64,000 nucleotides of DNA from Hetaerina americana (Eukaryota > Arthropoda > Insecta > Odonata > Calopterygidae): NCBI GenBank assembly GCA_022747635.1, contig JAKTNV010000001.1, positions 25,686,490 through 25,750,489 of the forward strand, written 5' to 3'. The position numbers and the translations under genes were made by a program. Within the stretch, counting starts at the first letter, position 1. Every line of letters begins with the position of its first letter. This document shows positions 47,331-60,600 of this stretch, in pieces. The notes beneath the pieces are model-generated. The model had not been told where the DNA came from. It made no database searches and saw only the letters and a program-made list of their open reading frames with translations.

Positions 47331-49910
47331 CGGGCCTCGGTTAAGCTTCTTATGCAGATCCACCATCCGAGAGCTTAGGCACAGCTCCTCCTTCGTCCGA
47401 GTCACCTGACCTTCGATAGCATTAACATCTTATGCAATGACATGTGCAATGTAATCCACCGGAAATCAATATGTATTACCCACAAGTGTTTTAACCGGCC
47501 ACCGAGTTGGGTTAAGGAACGAGCGGCAAGTTACGTCACGCATAGTGTTCACAATGAGCTTAGCCCTATGGCTATTTGGCTCACATACTTTCATTGGGCC
47601 TCGAGTGTCGACGCCATCTGTGCAAATAAATTGAAATTTCACTCCATCCATCATTCACAACTAGAAAACAAGCGTACTTTATACGCTACATCATTTGGTC
47701 ACGTCAGCAGTAACTTGTTCATTCATCTCTCCTGTTATGACGAGCAACATACCGTCAAAAAGCTGAGGCAACAGAACAGTTTGCCGTCCCATTTGTATCA
47801 TACAGACTGTTGCCGTAGACGATATCATTCAAACAACATAATAGTAATTTAGGACAGGTATACGTTACGAAGAACTGAAGGAGGAAATGGTGTAGGGCAA
47901 ACAAAGAGGAGTTTCTCTGGGTACGCAGAAGATAATCTTTATGAATCGCCCAAAACCTACACAGCTGCTCAGTTAAGAACAACTTTAATGAAATAACTGA
48001 ACGAAAATTTAATGAAAAACATCGACACAGTCACTGAATATTACGGAAAATAATTATCTCCTATCATTAACTCCAAAAGATATCGAGATGAATAACCATA
48101 GAAGCACGATTATTCGCCACTGGATTCACTCGTTCCTAGGTTAGTTTGTAAATAATCCGCAAGTAAGCATCAGGAGTAATGATTTTTTGACCTTAGCACG
48201 CGAAATCAAAAAGTTTCCGTCGAGAGGCAATCCCGTGAGACCTTAAAGGGCTTAACCTGAAAACTGCGGGCACGCACAGCGCTCGCCTCAAAATGTCCTC
48301 CCGCAAACACCCTCTGCAGCGAAGGGAAGCTTATATAGCCTCAGGTCCCAGGGCCTATCGCCAGGACACACACACACACACATACGAGGCTTGCCGACGT
48401 GGGCAAACACGCGTTATGAGAGAAAGTATGTACACACGACAAAAAAGCAGCTGAAATATTTAGGCGTGTGGGGTGACGATGGTAGTGAAAAGGAGCGGTG
48501 GGGCACGACGAGGAGGGATGATGGGAACATGCGGGGGATGATACGAAACGACGTGCGGAAAAGAATGAAGAGAACGGATCGAACTGGTGAAAGAGCGGAG
48601 ATGACGGGAGACGCAACAAAAAAAGAGACCGCAGCTCTGAGGCCCAAAAACACGTGAAACGGAGAAGCATTCGAACGTTTGAACGAGAAGGAACCAAATC
48701 CTCGGTGGTTCCGCTGGCGCTAGCGAAAAAAACTATTGAAGCACCCGATAATGAGCTCCCGCCATCATATCTCAATTATTCGTTCGCTGAGCATTCACTG
48801 TAAAAGGTCCTTGCAGGCCATTTGTTGAAAATTTGAGAAATTAATAAACAGTAACATTCCGGGGATTGGCTTGCGGCGGAACCCTGAGCTATTCATATTC
48901 CGCTACCCTCCGTTGTCTTACTCTCCTCACATTGACATCATACTGTACATATGCAGTGACGCCAGACATAAACCACTTCTGCTAAGCCGTTCTTAGTGGC
49001 ATTTGTTTAATAATAAATTAGCCCTAGGTTTAGGCATAAATATAATCTAGTTCGTTTTCTTTATATACTCTCCATATTTGTGCACTTATCATCACTAAAT
49101 GTTACCATAACATACATTTCTCTTAATGTTAAGTGTGTGAAGCTCCAACCACCATGTTTCAGTTTTTAGAAAAGAAAAAGATATATTCCTTGACAGTCCA
49201 AATCAATAAATCATATGCTGGTACTAGATCATGTACTACATATTTTATTTAATTATAAATTACACGCGATGGACCGCAAGCAACATCGAAGCGCAAGTTA
49301 CTTCTGGTGCAGCCAGTGACTCATTATCTTATTTTTCACGGTAGTGGTTATGGAGAAAATAATTAAGCGTTACAAAATTCCTTAAACTCTTGTATTATGT
49401 AGACCGGCCGGCGGCGCCCGTAATAAATCAGCCGATGAAGCAAGTAGTCCCATAAGATTAATTAAGGTTAGGGAAATTTGTACAACTTTAATTCTTCTCA
49501 CCACCTCAAGCAGGGATTCCACCACGTACTGCCCGAGAGCGTATACGTAATTAGCGTTGGTTATGGTGTGCGTTACGTGATGATCATCTGATCAGAATTT
49601 TTAGATCAGATTAGTTATCACTTCTCATTATCACTAGTACAGGGACGGCTAAACTGATTAATGGTTTATCTGTACTTGAAACTAGGTCTACTTTCGATTT
49701 CAACTGAAACGGTGGAGGAAATCAGAAAACGCACCATGATTGGCAAAAACTATTTCAACAGCGGTTCTCTTAAAGCGCAACAGAATGACATTTGAAGAAG
49801 AGGTGTGTTGTGCATGTGAACACGGAGGGGTGGTATTAATTTTCTTAGCTCCAACAATGGCAGAGAAGGATTTGAAATGTTGATCCTCATGTTAGTCCTC
49901 AAAGAAATCA
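47330..49910. other. Non-coding stretch, no gene recognised
   Basis: The longest frames (136-144 codons, at 47442-47852 on + and 48341-48775 on -) have no known domain. A TATATAG at 48332-48338 followed by a CA repeat (about 48365-48381) is the only promoter-like hint. Confidence 0.4.
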
Positions 49911-49914
49911 TCTA

Positions 49915-50284
49915 CGAGGGTAAGCCAATAAATAACTCTCACAACTGGATAGAGGCAATAATTATGAAACTCCTTGAAATTTATTTCACTTTTCTACACA
50001 GCCACCCTGTACATTCAGGCACTCATCCCACCTCTTTACAAGTCCTTGATAGCCGGCAGCAAAGAAGTCTTTTTTGTTTGCTGTCGCCACCAACGAGTAA
50101 TATCTACGGTATCATCATTTTCAAAACGTCGGCCACTCAAATGATTTGTTAGAACAGATGAAATTCACTTGGGGCTAAGTCGGGACTGTGCGGCGGCTGT
50201 TCCAAGCGTTCTCAATGACATGTTCCACACGGCTCCTGCGTTTGTTTTGCTGACGTTAGCGACTTATTTATTGACTTACCATAG
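49915..50284 (-). mobile_element. 370-base internally deleted mariner (MITE-like) with both ends
   Basis: The left end reads CGAGGGTAAGCCAATAAATA onward, and the right end on the minus strand reads CTATGGTAAGTCAATAAATA onward. The 24-base terminal inverted repeats match at 20 positions. TA flanks both sides (49913-49914 and 50285-50286), the mariner target duplication. Inside is only the C-terminal end of a transposase, so most of the gene has been deleted. This is the structure expected of a MITE that arose from an autonomous mariner. Confidence 0.85.
49986..50225 (-). pseudogene. mariner transposase C-terminus inside the deletion derivative
   Basis: The minus strand reads EQPPHSPDLAPSEFHLF, which includes the third catalytic Asp. 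After a frameshift it reads HLSGRRFENDDTVDITRWWR. After another it reads KKDFFAAGYQGLVKRWDECL and NVQGGCVEK, with the stop at 49986-49988. This is the canonical C-terminus of a Tc1/mariner transposase. The N-terminal DNA-binding domain and the first two catalytic residues are absent. The lineage is different from the mariners at 26 and 38 kb. Confidence 0.9.
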
Positions 50285-50289
50285 TATAT

Positions 50290-53265
50290 TACTACATTTT
50301 GTTACACAGAATCATTATTTGACGACAATATACCCACATGGGCCGTGGGTATCAGATGTCACGTGTAATAAGTGTGAGTAATAATAAAGAGGATAGATCT
50401 TGGCAGAAAGGCGAATCTTTACATGTCTCTAAGGACGGTGGCCGAAACAAGAAGCACCCCTGGCAAGGAGCCACACGTCCTCACCGGACTTCTTGCGAAG
50501 GGTGAGATAATGTACCATCATTCTCCGAATGCGAAGCTTCCAAAAATTCTCGAGTTTACTAACTTTATGATTTCCACCGAAAGGGGTGGGCTTTCTGGTC
50601 TGTGAAAAAATGCAATTCGCCCTTGAAGCCTCGAGAAGTCGAATTTCAAAGTTACTTCGATAGAACCCCTTAGTTCTCAAAAGTAGATCTAAATCGAATC
50701 ATAGAGTGTATATACATTCGTGAAATGATAATAAGTTAGAAAAATTTCATTCCAAGTGTTATTCCAGGCTATATATAATAAAATGAGACATAATAGGGCA
50801 TGTTTTCAAGTCAACTATTGGCATAATGAATAATATGAATAATTTATTTCGACACAATTTCTTTTGGTATCCAGAACTACACCCCACAGACTGGCAGATA
50901 GACAAGATTGGCCAAGTTTTTACGCATTTGGCGAGTGGAGCAAACACTTAAGTACACCAAAATCTCGATGAATAATATAGCAAATAAAACTGAATCAAAA
51001 CATTTATTCAATGTTTGAGTACACTTTCCACTTGGCTAATGGCGACTGAAGGCCTTTTAAGCAATCTTCATCGCAACTCTCATTAAAGAAATTATCTCTA
51101 AATTTAAAAATAATATTCATGTTGTCCCGACGATGATTTTTCTTTGAGGCTGCTGTCCTCATACCCACTGCCTTCAAGCCTTTCTCCGAGTACTCCAAGT
51201 GCGAAAGGGTTTTTTATGGTTTATTACAACTGTTAGCCTACTTCAGACGAACCAGAAGACGAACTCTGATTAAAAAAAGGACAGAGAAACACTAAGTCGG
51301 TGTTTCATTCAGCCGATTGGAATACACGGAGAATCTTACAACACTTAAGAATTAAAATGTTGTCAATCCCTTCACTGATTCGGATATTACCGCATATCAA
51401 CTTAAGAACACCAGGAATGGTGGACGGAGTATATTAATTCTATTACTTCTGAACTTTCTTTATACCCGGCCATTCGTGAATACGGACTTTTGATTTATTT
51501 AAGGCGGCACCCACGAAACATTCCTCAACAATTAATAAACAATTTTCATTTTTTATTAACAACTTTTTTACATACTTGCAACAATGCTCTATTACAAAAT
51601 ACATGAAAGATATTCACTCTGGAGCACAAATTAATCCACGCACATAATTTCCAAGATGTTAATGATTTTGATAATCGAATTTACGAATCCCAAATGGTGC
51701 TTTTCGTTTCATTACTTTGCAGAAAGTTTTCAAGGCCCTCATATATTTTAAGAATGAAATTATTTCAATTTACGTCATATGCGCGTGAAATCATTAGCAG
51801 CTCGAACGACCAAATGGGCAAAGGAACAAAGAGGCGTGTTACCGTACAGATGGAGAGGAGCATTTATTCAATTATTTTTATAAAGTTATTTTTTAGAGAG
51901 ATTCCGACCACTTTTCGATCCTTGAGAGACGAGATTTCCCAGATATCATGTTACCGACAATAAACCTGCACAGAAGACTAAAATGTTTCCAATTATTGAC
52001 TAGAGAGAACACAACTGTCTATTCCGTTGAGAATTTTGACAGAAAACATTAAAATACGCGTAGTGGCAATACTATGGATCAGAAATCGCCACGACTGTCA
52101 CTGAATTAAACATTTTGAAACCTGGAGGCGAAAGTCTAAGATCGAAAGTTCCGATAAAATGAGAAAAGACAAGAAGACAGAAGGGTAAAAGAAGAGAAGG
52201 TGATCTTCAGTTGATACACCATAGAGAAGAAGAACATGATGGACTGCCCACTAATTGAAACACAATGGATTTCTTGGGAGCATAACAGATAATATCAAAT
52301 GGTAGGTCAAGAGACAGATATGAATACTAAAAACAGGAGCGAAAAAAATAAGATTTACCCGATCATTAAGAACTGATACTGCGACGGGAATAATGAAGGT
52401 CGACCAATCTTACAGCTGAGAGATATTAATAAAAAATATTGAAAACCAATTCATTAGGACACCGTAAATTGAATGGTAACTAATTAATAAGAGCTTCTAG
52501 GCTAGATCTTCTCGGCTTAGAACTAATAGCTCTCCCCTGTACCCACATACACGGAAAGACCTCGTTTGGCGTTCGCTCGTCCCTTCTCGGGAGTGGGTTG
52601 GCTACATTTCCACATCCCTCAAAGAGACCCCCACTCCGTCGCTCAATACGACGGCAGCTCAATCGAGTGATACGGTAATTTCGTCAACGTCCCTTTGCTA
52701 CAGCCGATCCAGCCCCATCGTCAGGAACCGGGCGAGCCACCGACATAATTTCCGCCGCCACACAAGAGACGATCACGGGAGATCCCACGGGCAGCTGTGC
52801 ACCACTTGAATGACAAATCGAAAACAACCGACACGAAATTTACAAATTCTCACGATGACGAAATTCGTCGCGGAATTGCAAAAGCATTGGGAAAAAGATT
52901 TCCAACAATCGATCTCGCTTCATGGCTCCTTGCCGAAGGGTAAAGCATACAATCAATCACTCGACCGTAAAACAGGACACGCGTTAAGAATTTCATCTGG
53001 TATCCCTCCGATGAATAACCTATGGTTCACAAACACCTCGTGCCCATTAATCGTCCCGAGGGTATCATTAGATTACCTTTTCTTTAATGTACATGTCATA
53101 AAAACTACCAATCAACCTTCTCTTACGCAGTAGTTGCAAGAAAAAAAATCTTAGGCATTGTAAACGACCATTTTTTCCCCGATTAATTTCCCGAGTATGG
53201 ATCAAAAGTTAGTTCAAGGTGGAGACGGGAATTCACGTTCAAATCCTCTTGGAGATTCATAATTT
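50290..53265. other. AT-rich non-coding stretch
   Basis: No gene or repeat family was recognised. The part from about 52540 to 52780 is somewhat GC-richer with a 60-codon minus frame of unknown nature. Confidence 0.45.
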
Positions 53266-53269
53266 GTCA

Positions 53270-53515
53270 AATAATCTTGAATCGATTCGACTCGATCTAA
53301 AGATATAGCATACGATGTCTAACTGAAGCGATTCCATCCTATCCGACATCGTCGCAACTCATTCATTCGACCTCTATGCGACTGACATCAGGTAAATCGG
53401 ATGCATGCGCTCTGAATCGATCTTTCAGGCAGATCTATTTCAGCAAACATCTCCACCGATTCAACGGAATCGATTTCTTCCCATGAATTTTAGTTGAAGC
53501 CCATCTCTAGTCGGA
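53270..53515. repeat. ATCGATTC-rich dispersed repeat, copy 2 (tentative)
   Basis: GAATCGATTCGACTCGATC, GAATCGATC and GGAATCGATTTC are spread over about 200 bases. The right end reads GCCCATCTCTAG, which on the other strand is CTAGAGATGGGC. That resembles the ends of some hAT transposons, but a matching left end and an 8-base target duplication were not found. Confidence 0.35.
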
Positions 53516-53968
53516 GGCTGCAGGAAATTTTAAAATCCATTTCTTCAAAGCACGTCTAGTCGAAGTCCCAGAATAACGAAAAAGACCGCTAACTATTACG
53601 TTTCATAATCTCCATACAGAAATACGGCCTTATAAATTTCCCCATTTCTCTTTCGAAAGAAAATGATTAGAATGAAGAACGGTTTTTATCAAAAGAAGAA
53701 GAATCAAAGGAATGAAGAACGACATATTAATCAAAAGAAACAGCTGCATGGTGAAAAAAACCACAGACAAATGTTCCAGGTGCCAGGTTTTAACAATACA
53801 CTTTTAAATTCCAAAGAAGTTTTGAATTTGTCAAGGTATAAACAGCCTAAGTGTTTAAAAGTTGGCTTTAACCTAGTGGACTGTGGCGCGTCGCGCACGA
53901 ATACGAATGCCTGTGACATTGTATGTACGGTATTTCGTCACAACATCTTGTTCCTTTAAAAGCCCCAA

Positions 53969-54085
53969 AATTTCAGAGTTTAAGAGGATGCCTCGGTAGC
54001 TTAAGTGGCTAAAGCACTCGACCGGATATTGAGGGATCTGTGTTCGATTCCCAGTCAAGGCGAATGATTTTTACACTCTGAAATT
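53969..54085 (+). mobile_element. tRNA-derived repeat (family C) bounded by inverted repeats
   Basis: From about 53990 a cloverleaf can be drawn. The acceptor GCCTCGG pairs with TCAAGGC, the D-arm is GCTT/AAGC, the anticodon stem is CTCGA/TTGAG, and the T-arm is CTGTG TTCGATT CCCAG, each with at most one or two mismatches. The anticodon loop CCGGATA has C where all functional tRNAs have U33, so this is a tRNA-like repeat and not a working tRNA. Outside it, AATTTCAGAGT (53969-53979) and ACTCTGAAATT (54075-54085) are exact inverted repeats, an unusual frame for a SINE. Confidence 0.65.
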
Positions 54086-54640
54086 GTTTCATTGAAATAC
54101 ACTTTTAACATAGAATAATTTTTTTGCAGCTCAGAAACTTTTGAATCGACAAAAAAATTGTCTACTTTCAGTATTTACAAAAAAGAAAGATTTAAAAACG
54201 AGATATTTTTGGAAAAACCATAAAGAGGTGTCTATTTGTGTGACACCACAACAGTCTTGTGCACATTACAGAATATCGCACAGCCCAATATACAACATTA
54301 CAAAATACAGAAAATGAGAGAAGATTACAGAACCAGTCATTGTCGCATTTTTTCAAATATTTCGAACTAATATTTATGAAGCGATTACACGAATAAACTG
54401 ATCGTGACATGGCATGGCGTAGAGCAACGTTGGATTTAGTCTCCTGCAAACATCGCCTGCTTAGACGTCCTAACGTAGTAACTACATGCACCCAAGGGGA
54501 TGTTTCTCTGGACTCATTCTTAAGAACGGGTGTTTGAAAGGAAAAAATATCACTCGCCAGATTTAAACCGCAGCATTGGGAAGTTAAAACAGTTTCACTC
54601 AACGAGGGACAAAATCTGAACTACGTGCTGCACATATCCA
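54086..54640. other. AT-rich non-coding stretch
   Basis: A 136-codon minus frame (54192-54602) has no recognisable domain. Nothing else was noted. Confidence 0.4.
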
Positions 54641-54645
54641 CTCCA

Positions 54646-54686
54646 TCACCTGATGATGATGCGCAGCACCGAAACCATGGTCGTGA
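54646..54686 (+). ncRNA. Hammerhead ribozyme-like motif, Penelope type
   Basis: The order of parts matches a minimal type I hammerhead. Stem I TCAC (54646-54649) pairs with GTGA (54683-54686). The core CTGATGA is at 54650-54656, with an extra T at 54657. Stem II GATGC (54658-54662) pairs with GCACC (54666-54670) around loop GCA, with one A-C mismatch. The core GAAA is at 54671-54674, stem III ACC pairs with GGT, and the cleavage triplet GTC is at 54680-54682. Very short stem III is a known trait of hammerheads in Penelope-like elements. The extra T and the mismatch may reduce activity. No Penelope protein is visible nearby. Confidence 0.5.
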
Positions 54687-54689
54687 AAT

Positions 54690-57600
54690 ATTAAATCTTT
54701 ACGGTGGAAATTTTAAGTTTCTTTTTACCCTCAATAACAAGTGACAAAAACTGTAGGCTGGAGTTCGTAACTTTAAAATTTCATTTTTGTCCACCATCAT
54801 ACTATTTACGTAGGCATTAAAAACTGGCTTCTAGGATGAAGTTTCCCCTGATATGGTGGTTGAGGTTCAGAGAGAGTTGCTTGTGGTTGTTGTGTCCTTG
54901 CGCTCACGGCGGGTAAAACTTTATAAAATATTCGGCTGCGCATAGTAATTGGCTCCTTCTGAAGAAATTTTGAACGTAGGCAAACAGAACACGCACGAGA
55001 AACTTTTCTATGTATCGCGCGTGTTGTTTCTTGATGAAGTCAATGACATGGCAGGCAGATATCGTACCGGCAAGTCAGTTGCCGAAGTAGTCGTTAACTA
55101 GGGAAATGTTCACTAACATCACCTAAGCAAGTCGTTCGTTAAATACAAATACAACAATTAACAAGGCTATTTTACTATTAAGCCAAAGCAGACAATTGTT
55201 TGTACCGACCACACGTACAGCTATGAAATATCGAGGTGGGGAATGTTAACTCGAACGTTCTGTTTCGACTATGGCTGGAATTAACTGACCTCAATCAATG
55301 GATGTAGCTAATCCCATCTTTAATATAATGTATCAATTGGTTTACCAGTGATTTAAAGCTCACTTTAACACCAAAAATAGATGTTAGCAAGTTTTCTACC
55401 GATCAATTATTTATAACTTTTCAAGGCGAGAGTTTTAGTATATATTTATCACTGAAAGCGGTAAAATATTGAAATTGGCATTATTGATACAAATTAAATA
55501 CAACTGCGCTTTTATATTCCAACAAAATATCACTTGAAAAACTGGTCCTGGCGTTTTCACTCGGGTATCAACTATTCTCTTCCAAAATGAGAGTAAAGCG
55601 TAGAGGTAGGAAGCGTAAACTTCACAAAAACAGAGGATGTTGGATTTGGATGTTCAAATCGTTAGTTATTACGACCTTGGTAAATAAAATCATATTGTTT
55701 CGCTAATGATAATACCGACATGAGGGTATATGAAGTCAACTTTTCCATTTCGCAGCTAATATGGAATGTTTGAGATGAAATTTTAGGAGGATTAATCCAA
55801 AAATATCATCGGGAGCATTACTGTTTTATAACTCGTTCAATAGAAATAAGGTATGGATAGTATCTATCCTTTTCTTCTCTGGTTTTCTTTCTGCCATCTT
55901 CCATTTCCCACGCCAAGCTTTTGGTTCACCAAAATTTATGAATGAACCAGGAACCTGCTAACAGAAAAGAGTTAATGATTACATACCGCGATATTTCACC
56001 TTGGTTCCCTAATATTCCCACTCACTCAAAAATCCCTGCCAATATGGATTGCATTAAAATATTCTAAACAAAAGAGACTATTATTTCTCCTACCTGAGAA
56101 ACACGACTAATGCGAAAGATGGAATGTATTACCCTAAGATGTTCGGGAGTCGCAGAAATTTTATTTCCCCCGCACATCACAACAAACATTCAACTGACTG
56201 CAATCAGAATATTAAGCTTGATGCCGCTGACGATAATTCTAACCACATCAATGCAATACTTCGGAATATATCCATTTACAACGCGAATTACTAATACTAG
56301 TTTGCCTATATAATGAAAGAAAATAATATCAATTTTTCCCTCCCAACTCGTATCGCTAACCTAGGCGTAAATAAATGGCACCCAAAGTGTGGAAATGTTC
56401 TTTAATTCGGGATTGAATAGCAATAATTGGCTATTTTGAAAAATAATATATTTACACCTTTAATTTCCGTTAATTACCTTCTTGTAAGCTTTTAAAACGA
56501 TTAAACATTGCAATCAAATTCAAATCATTTCTATCGGTATTCATGACACTAATAATACTAATACACGTGAAATTATTGCATGAATATTATGATGGGAGTT
56601 TAAGGTTGTAATAACCATCCAAGGGCCGCCATATTCCTACATTCCATGACGGAAAATTATTCGAAGCTATCAGAGGAGTTCCTGAGAGGTACGACGGCAA
56701 TACAACACCGCTACCATCTGCCGGCGGAGAGGATAAACCTCGTAGCGCTTTGGCGACAGTACGTCACTCTAGCGGAATTCCACTCCACTAGAGCGACTCC
56801 CACGAGTCGCGAAGCGGGAAAGCTACTTCTGGCATGAATTAACAGGCAGCCACGAACTCTACAACTGTACATCATGGAGTGCAAACATATTACACCTGCA
56901 TAACAACGCCTAAAAACAACTTGAAAATGAAAACAGAAGAGGAACAATAATATCAGATGAGAAGACATTACATTATAGAAAATCATACGCAGAACTACCA
57001 TACGGAATAGTTGCTTTCTGTTATTCGATCTCGATAGTGGACATGCTTAACGTGGATATTATTTATAAAACTGTTGGGTCAAGTAAAACATTTGCAGCGG
57101 TGATGTTGAATGGGGAGGTTGAATTTTAATAATCATCCCATAACCTTCTATTAAAACCTCTATTTCATCCGCAAGAATTTCAGCACACGCAAGAGAGGCG
57201 TAAAAATTCAATTTCACATCAATTATATATTTCAAACATTTTTTTGTATATTAGGATCCTAGCAAACTATATTTGACCCTCTTAGGTAAGTAACGCTAGA
57301 ACTCCTTTAAGTACATTGTGTCGCTGGACCATATGCGTAATGACTCGAGCATGATGAAGAGACAGAAATTAAAATGACAGGGGAATGAGAATGCCGCACA
57401 GCTGGACGATGACAAAACAATAAAAAACAACAATACAAGAAAATTATATCCAATCGGAAATACCGCATGCTGAAAGCAACCCTCTAACGAAATGCCTCTA
57501 TAATCTTATGCAAAACTGAAATTATACTAAATGAGGCTGAATACTGAAGGTTATACACGTATAGTGAATTAATATACACGCACACTTAAGTCACGGAAGG

Positions 57601-60600
57601 GAGAGACATTCGAAAATTCATAGTAGTAAAGCTAAGCAAGTACTATCTTCCAGAGCTCTATGGCTAATATTATAGCGGATGACGAAATATTGAAAATCAA
57701 TTTTTCACACATGTTCAATCACTAACGTGGACACGCCTGCCTCTGTATTTCCGATTATGGTTAATTTTTACGCGTTTGATTTTTGCCTGAACCATAGGAT
57801 CCATCTCGGTGGAAAAAGAATCAAGTAGCGCGGAAAAACATTCCAGGAAGTACACCAATCAAACTTTATTTACGTTTTAACCGCCCTAAACAAAGCAATG
57901 CAGTCAAACCACAAAAAAAACGAACAGCAAAAAAAACAAAAGATCGCGCGCTCTGCAGCGTTAAAGACCTCTTAATGTTTCCATCAGTCGAAGACGTCGG
58001 TGTGTCTGTCAATGAGCTTAAGTGAGATTGAGAGATTACGGAATCTAGTTTGGGAACCACAGCGAGGCCAAATTTAAGCAAAGACGGTCCATGGATCACT
58101 GACTGGTCCGTCTTATATTGTTCACATATCGCCTTCGCGCAGTTGATTTCTACTCCACTCACTAACGACCATCAGCTATGACGTGGGTCGACTTGGGTTG
58201 AGCCGTAATTAAAAGAGAGCTCTACTATGGGGGCTCGGATGCCATGGAATGAGTGCTCTGTCCGCAACCCACATTAAGGTACACCACTCCTTAGGCGATG
58301 GTCCACGGGAATTCAATCAATATCGCATATCTAGGCGATATGGAACTTTCAACGAAATGTTTCACAGGTCACTTAAGAATAAACACGATGACATATATAT
58401 CGAATCATAATTTCTTTCTGTTGACGCATTGAAATTCAAGATAACGCATAAAACATTACCGAAAAGAACTAAAACTTCTGCCCCGGGGGTAAGAACTCAT
58501 CTTTACAGGATAACTTACGCATGACGCGGCCTCGAAGGTTCTTGTTATTGTTACAGTACCGGGGACTAAATTATATGAGAACAGAACATGCAAAGATCGA
58601 AATTCTTGAATTAACTACCCAAGATAATATGACCAGCTTATAGAACACGTCTGCGTGTCACACACAGCACAATCAAAGTTACAGAGAAGCGAGACGCACT
58701 TTGCCTTATCTTGACTGGTCAAGTAGGTGCGACGAGAGTGATTTTTTTGTTTAAATAAAAGCAACCTTGAGCTCTTACGCGATTATAGAGATGCCTAGAG
58801 AGGGAAAAATGATTCCTGAACTAAATACAATGTTCATCTATAAAATTTTTCCACTTAGTCTTTTTCACATAAAATTATCTTACCAGCTTACAAACGATAA
58901 CATCTTACAATTCCTCAATAAGGTGACCTGAACATGTTTTCGAAATGTATTGTGACGACAGAGAGTCTTAGCATGACGTTATTCCATAAAGTACTCATTA
59001 TATACTCCGTAAGAGGACTTTGAAATTATTTACTTGTGTATTTTTTACTTTATTCCGCTGTAATGTTGTTATAAAATAAGGGCAAATAACAGATATAAAA
59101 CAATAGTGAAACCAGGAAATAAACAAGCAAATCTACACAATAAAAAAATCATAAAATAAAATTCAACCATTTCAAAAATTCTTCCCAAAGTTTTTTTATT
59201 TCTCTCGAAAGAATTTTTTAAATCATATCATTATAATGAAGGGATTACGTCATGAAAGAATTCTTCATTGGTAGCCATATAACTAGTCCCTTCGTAACAC
59301 GAACGCATTCCTCGTGAACAAAAAAAACGAGATAGGACGTCAAGAGCACTTGAAAAGTCAGATAATGCGAGAGTTATTCCCCAAAGCATCATTTCTCAAC
59401 GCCACGTGAAAAACGCACGTGACCGCGAGGGATAAGAAAGCCTGCAGATTCAGAATAAATATTATATTTCGACGAGAGAGAAATACACAGTATTCAGCAA
59501 ACAACAAGCGGGAACATAAAAGCATTTTCAATGACGTGGGAAAAGTATCGCCGAGTATGCGTCGACAGATAACAGCCATTAATGACGACGGCAGGGAACT
59601 GGAAGACAAAAATGACCAAGCCAAGCTTTCAGTAACTGCTGTCACGACAGATGCATACTTGGGAGTCGCGTGTACAGGACAACGCGCGAAAAAATCACGG
59701 AACCGTCCCTCTTCTCCTGTGCAAACATTTTTCAATTTATTTTTCCTTTTAAAAAATAACCGAATCTCTGAAACCACATACCCAGGAGACCGGGGGCAAG
59801 AAATAACAGGACTCGCCAAAATCATAATTAATTACAAGGTATAATTAAAGAGCTAATACTCTCAAATCTCACATTTTTCCCGACCAAAAATTCTTATTAT
59901 ACTTCGATAATGCAGTCCGCGACTTGTGAATAAGAAATAATTGAAACGGCAGACTGAATGCGATACAATAGGAAATCGTTCTGGGGATGAAAGAAACGAG
60001 TTACCAAAGATGATAGTTGAAGGTAAGGCACGTGTTCGGGAAGCACTTCTGGAAAATGAACTCCCAAGGGGATAAAACGGAAGGCAGTCGATGATGATAA
60101 AAGAGCATGCCAGATTAATCCGGCATAATAATAATGGCAATGCCAAAAGGGCCAATTTCCCATTTGGTCCGAGATACCGGCTCGTACTATGAGACTACTC
60201 TTGCGGGCGTCCGTTCGCACAATACGACTTGGAAAAAAAACTGGGGTGGAACGGCTTTGGAGGATTATTATTGAAATTCTTCTCCTCGACGATTTGATAA
60301 AGGCAAGGATTATTCTTCCAGCTCGATGATTAAAGCTCCCGTGGTATCTATACCCAGGACTTTTTCATATTCAAGGATATTGGAGTGGCACGCTACCACC
60401 TCATTACCTGTTTGAGCCGCTTCACTATTCTGTGAATTAAATGTCAACCCTCGCTCTATCTTTCCCTCTAAACCGAAAGTTACATATTGCTTTAAGGGAA
60501 AAATAATATTTCCCCCCTATTAATCTAAAGTCACACGGGCCGAGCTTCCGAACAGAACTCTCATATAGAATTAGTATACGGAGGTTGATTGTTCTCAGAC

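Noticed and set aside
50430..50450. GGTGGCCGAAAC resembling a hammerhead stem II and GAAAC
   Set aside because: The upstream core would be CTAAGGA, and no GTC or stem I pairing is present.
53990..54062. Functional tRNA gene
   Set aside because: The anticodon loop lacks U33, stems carry mismatches and the sequence sits in a repeat with inverted flanks. A tRNA-derived repeat fits better.
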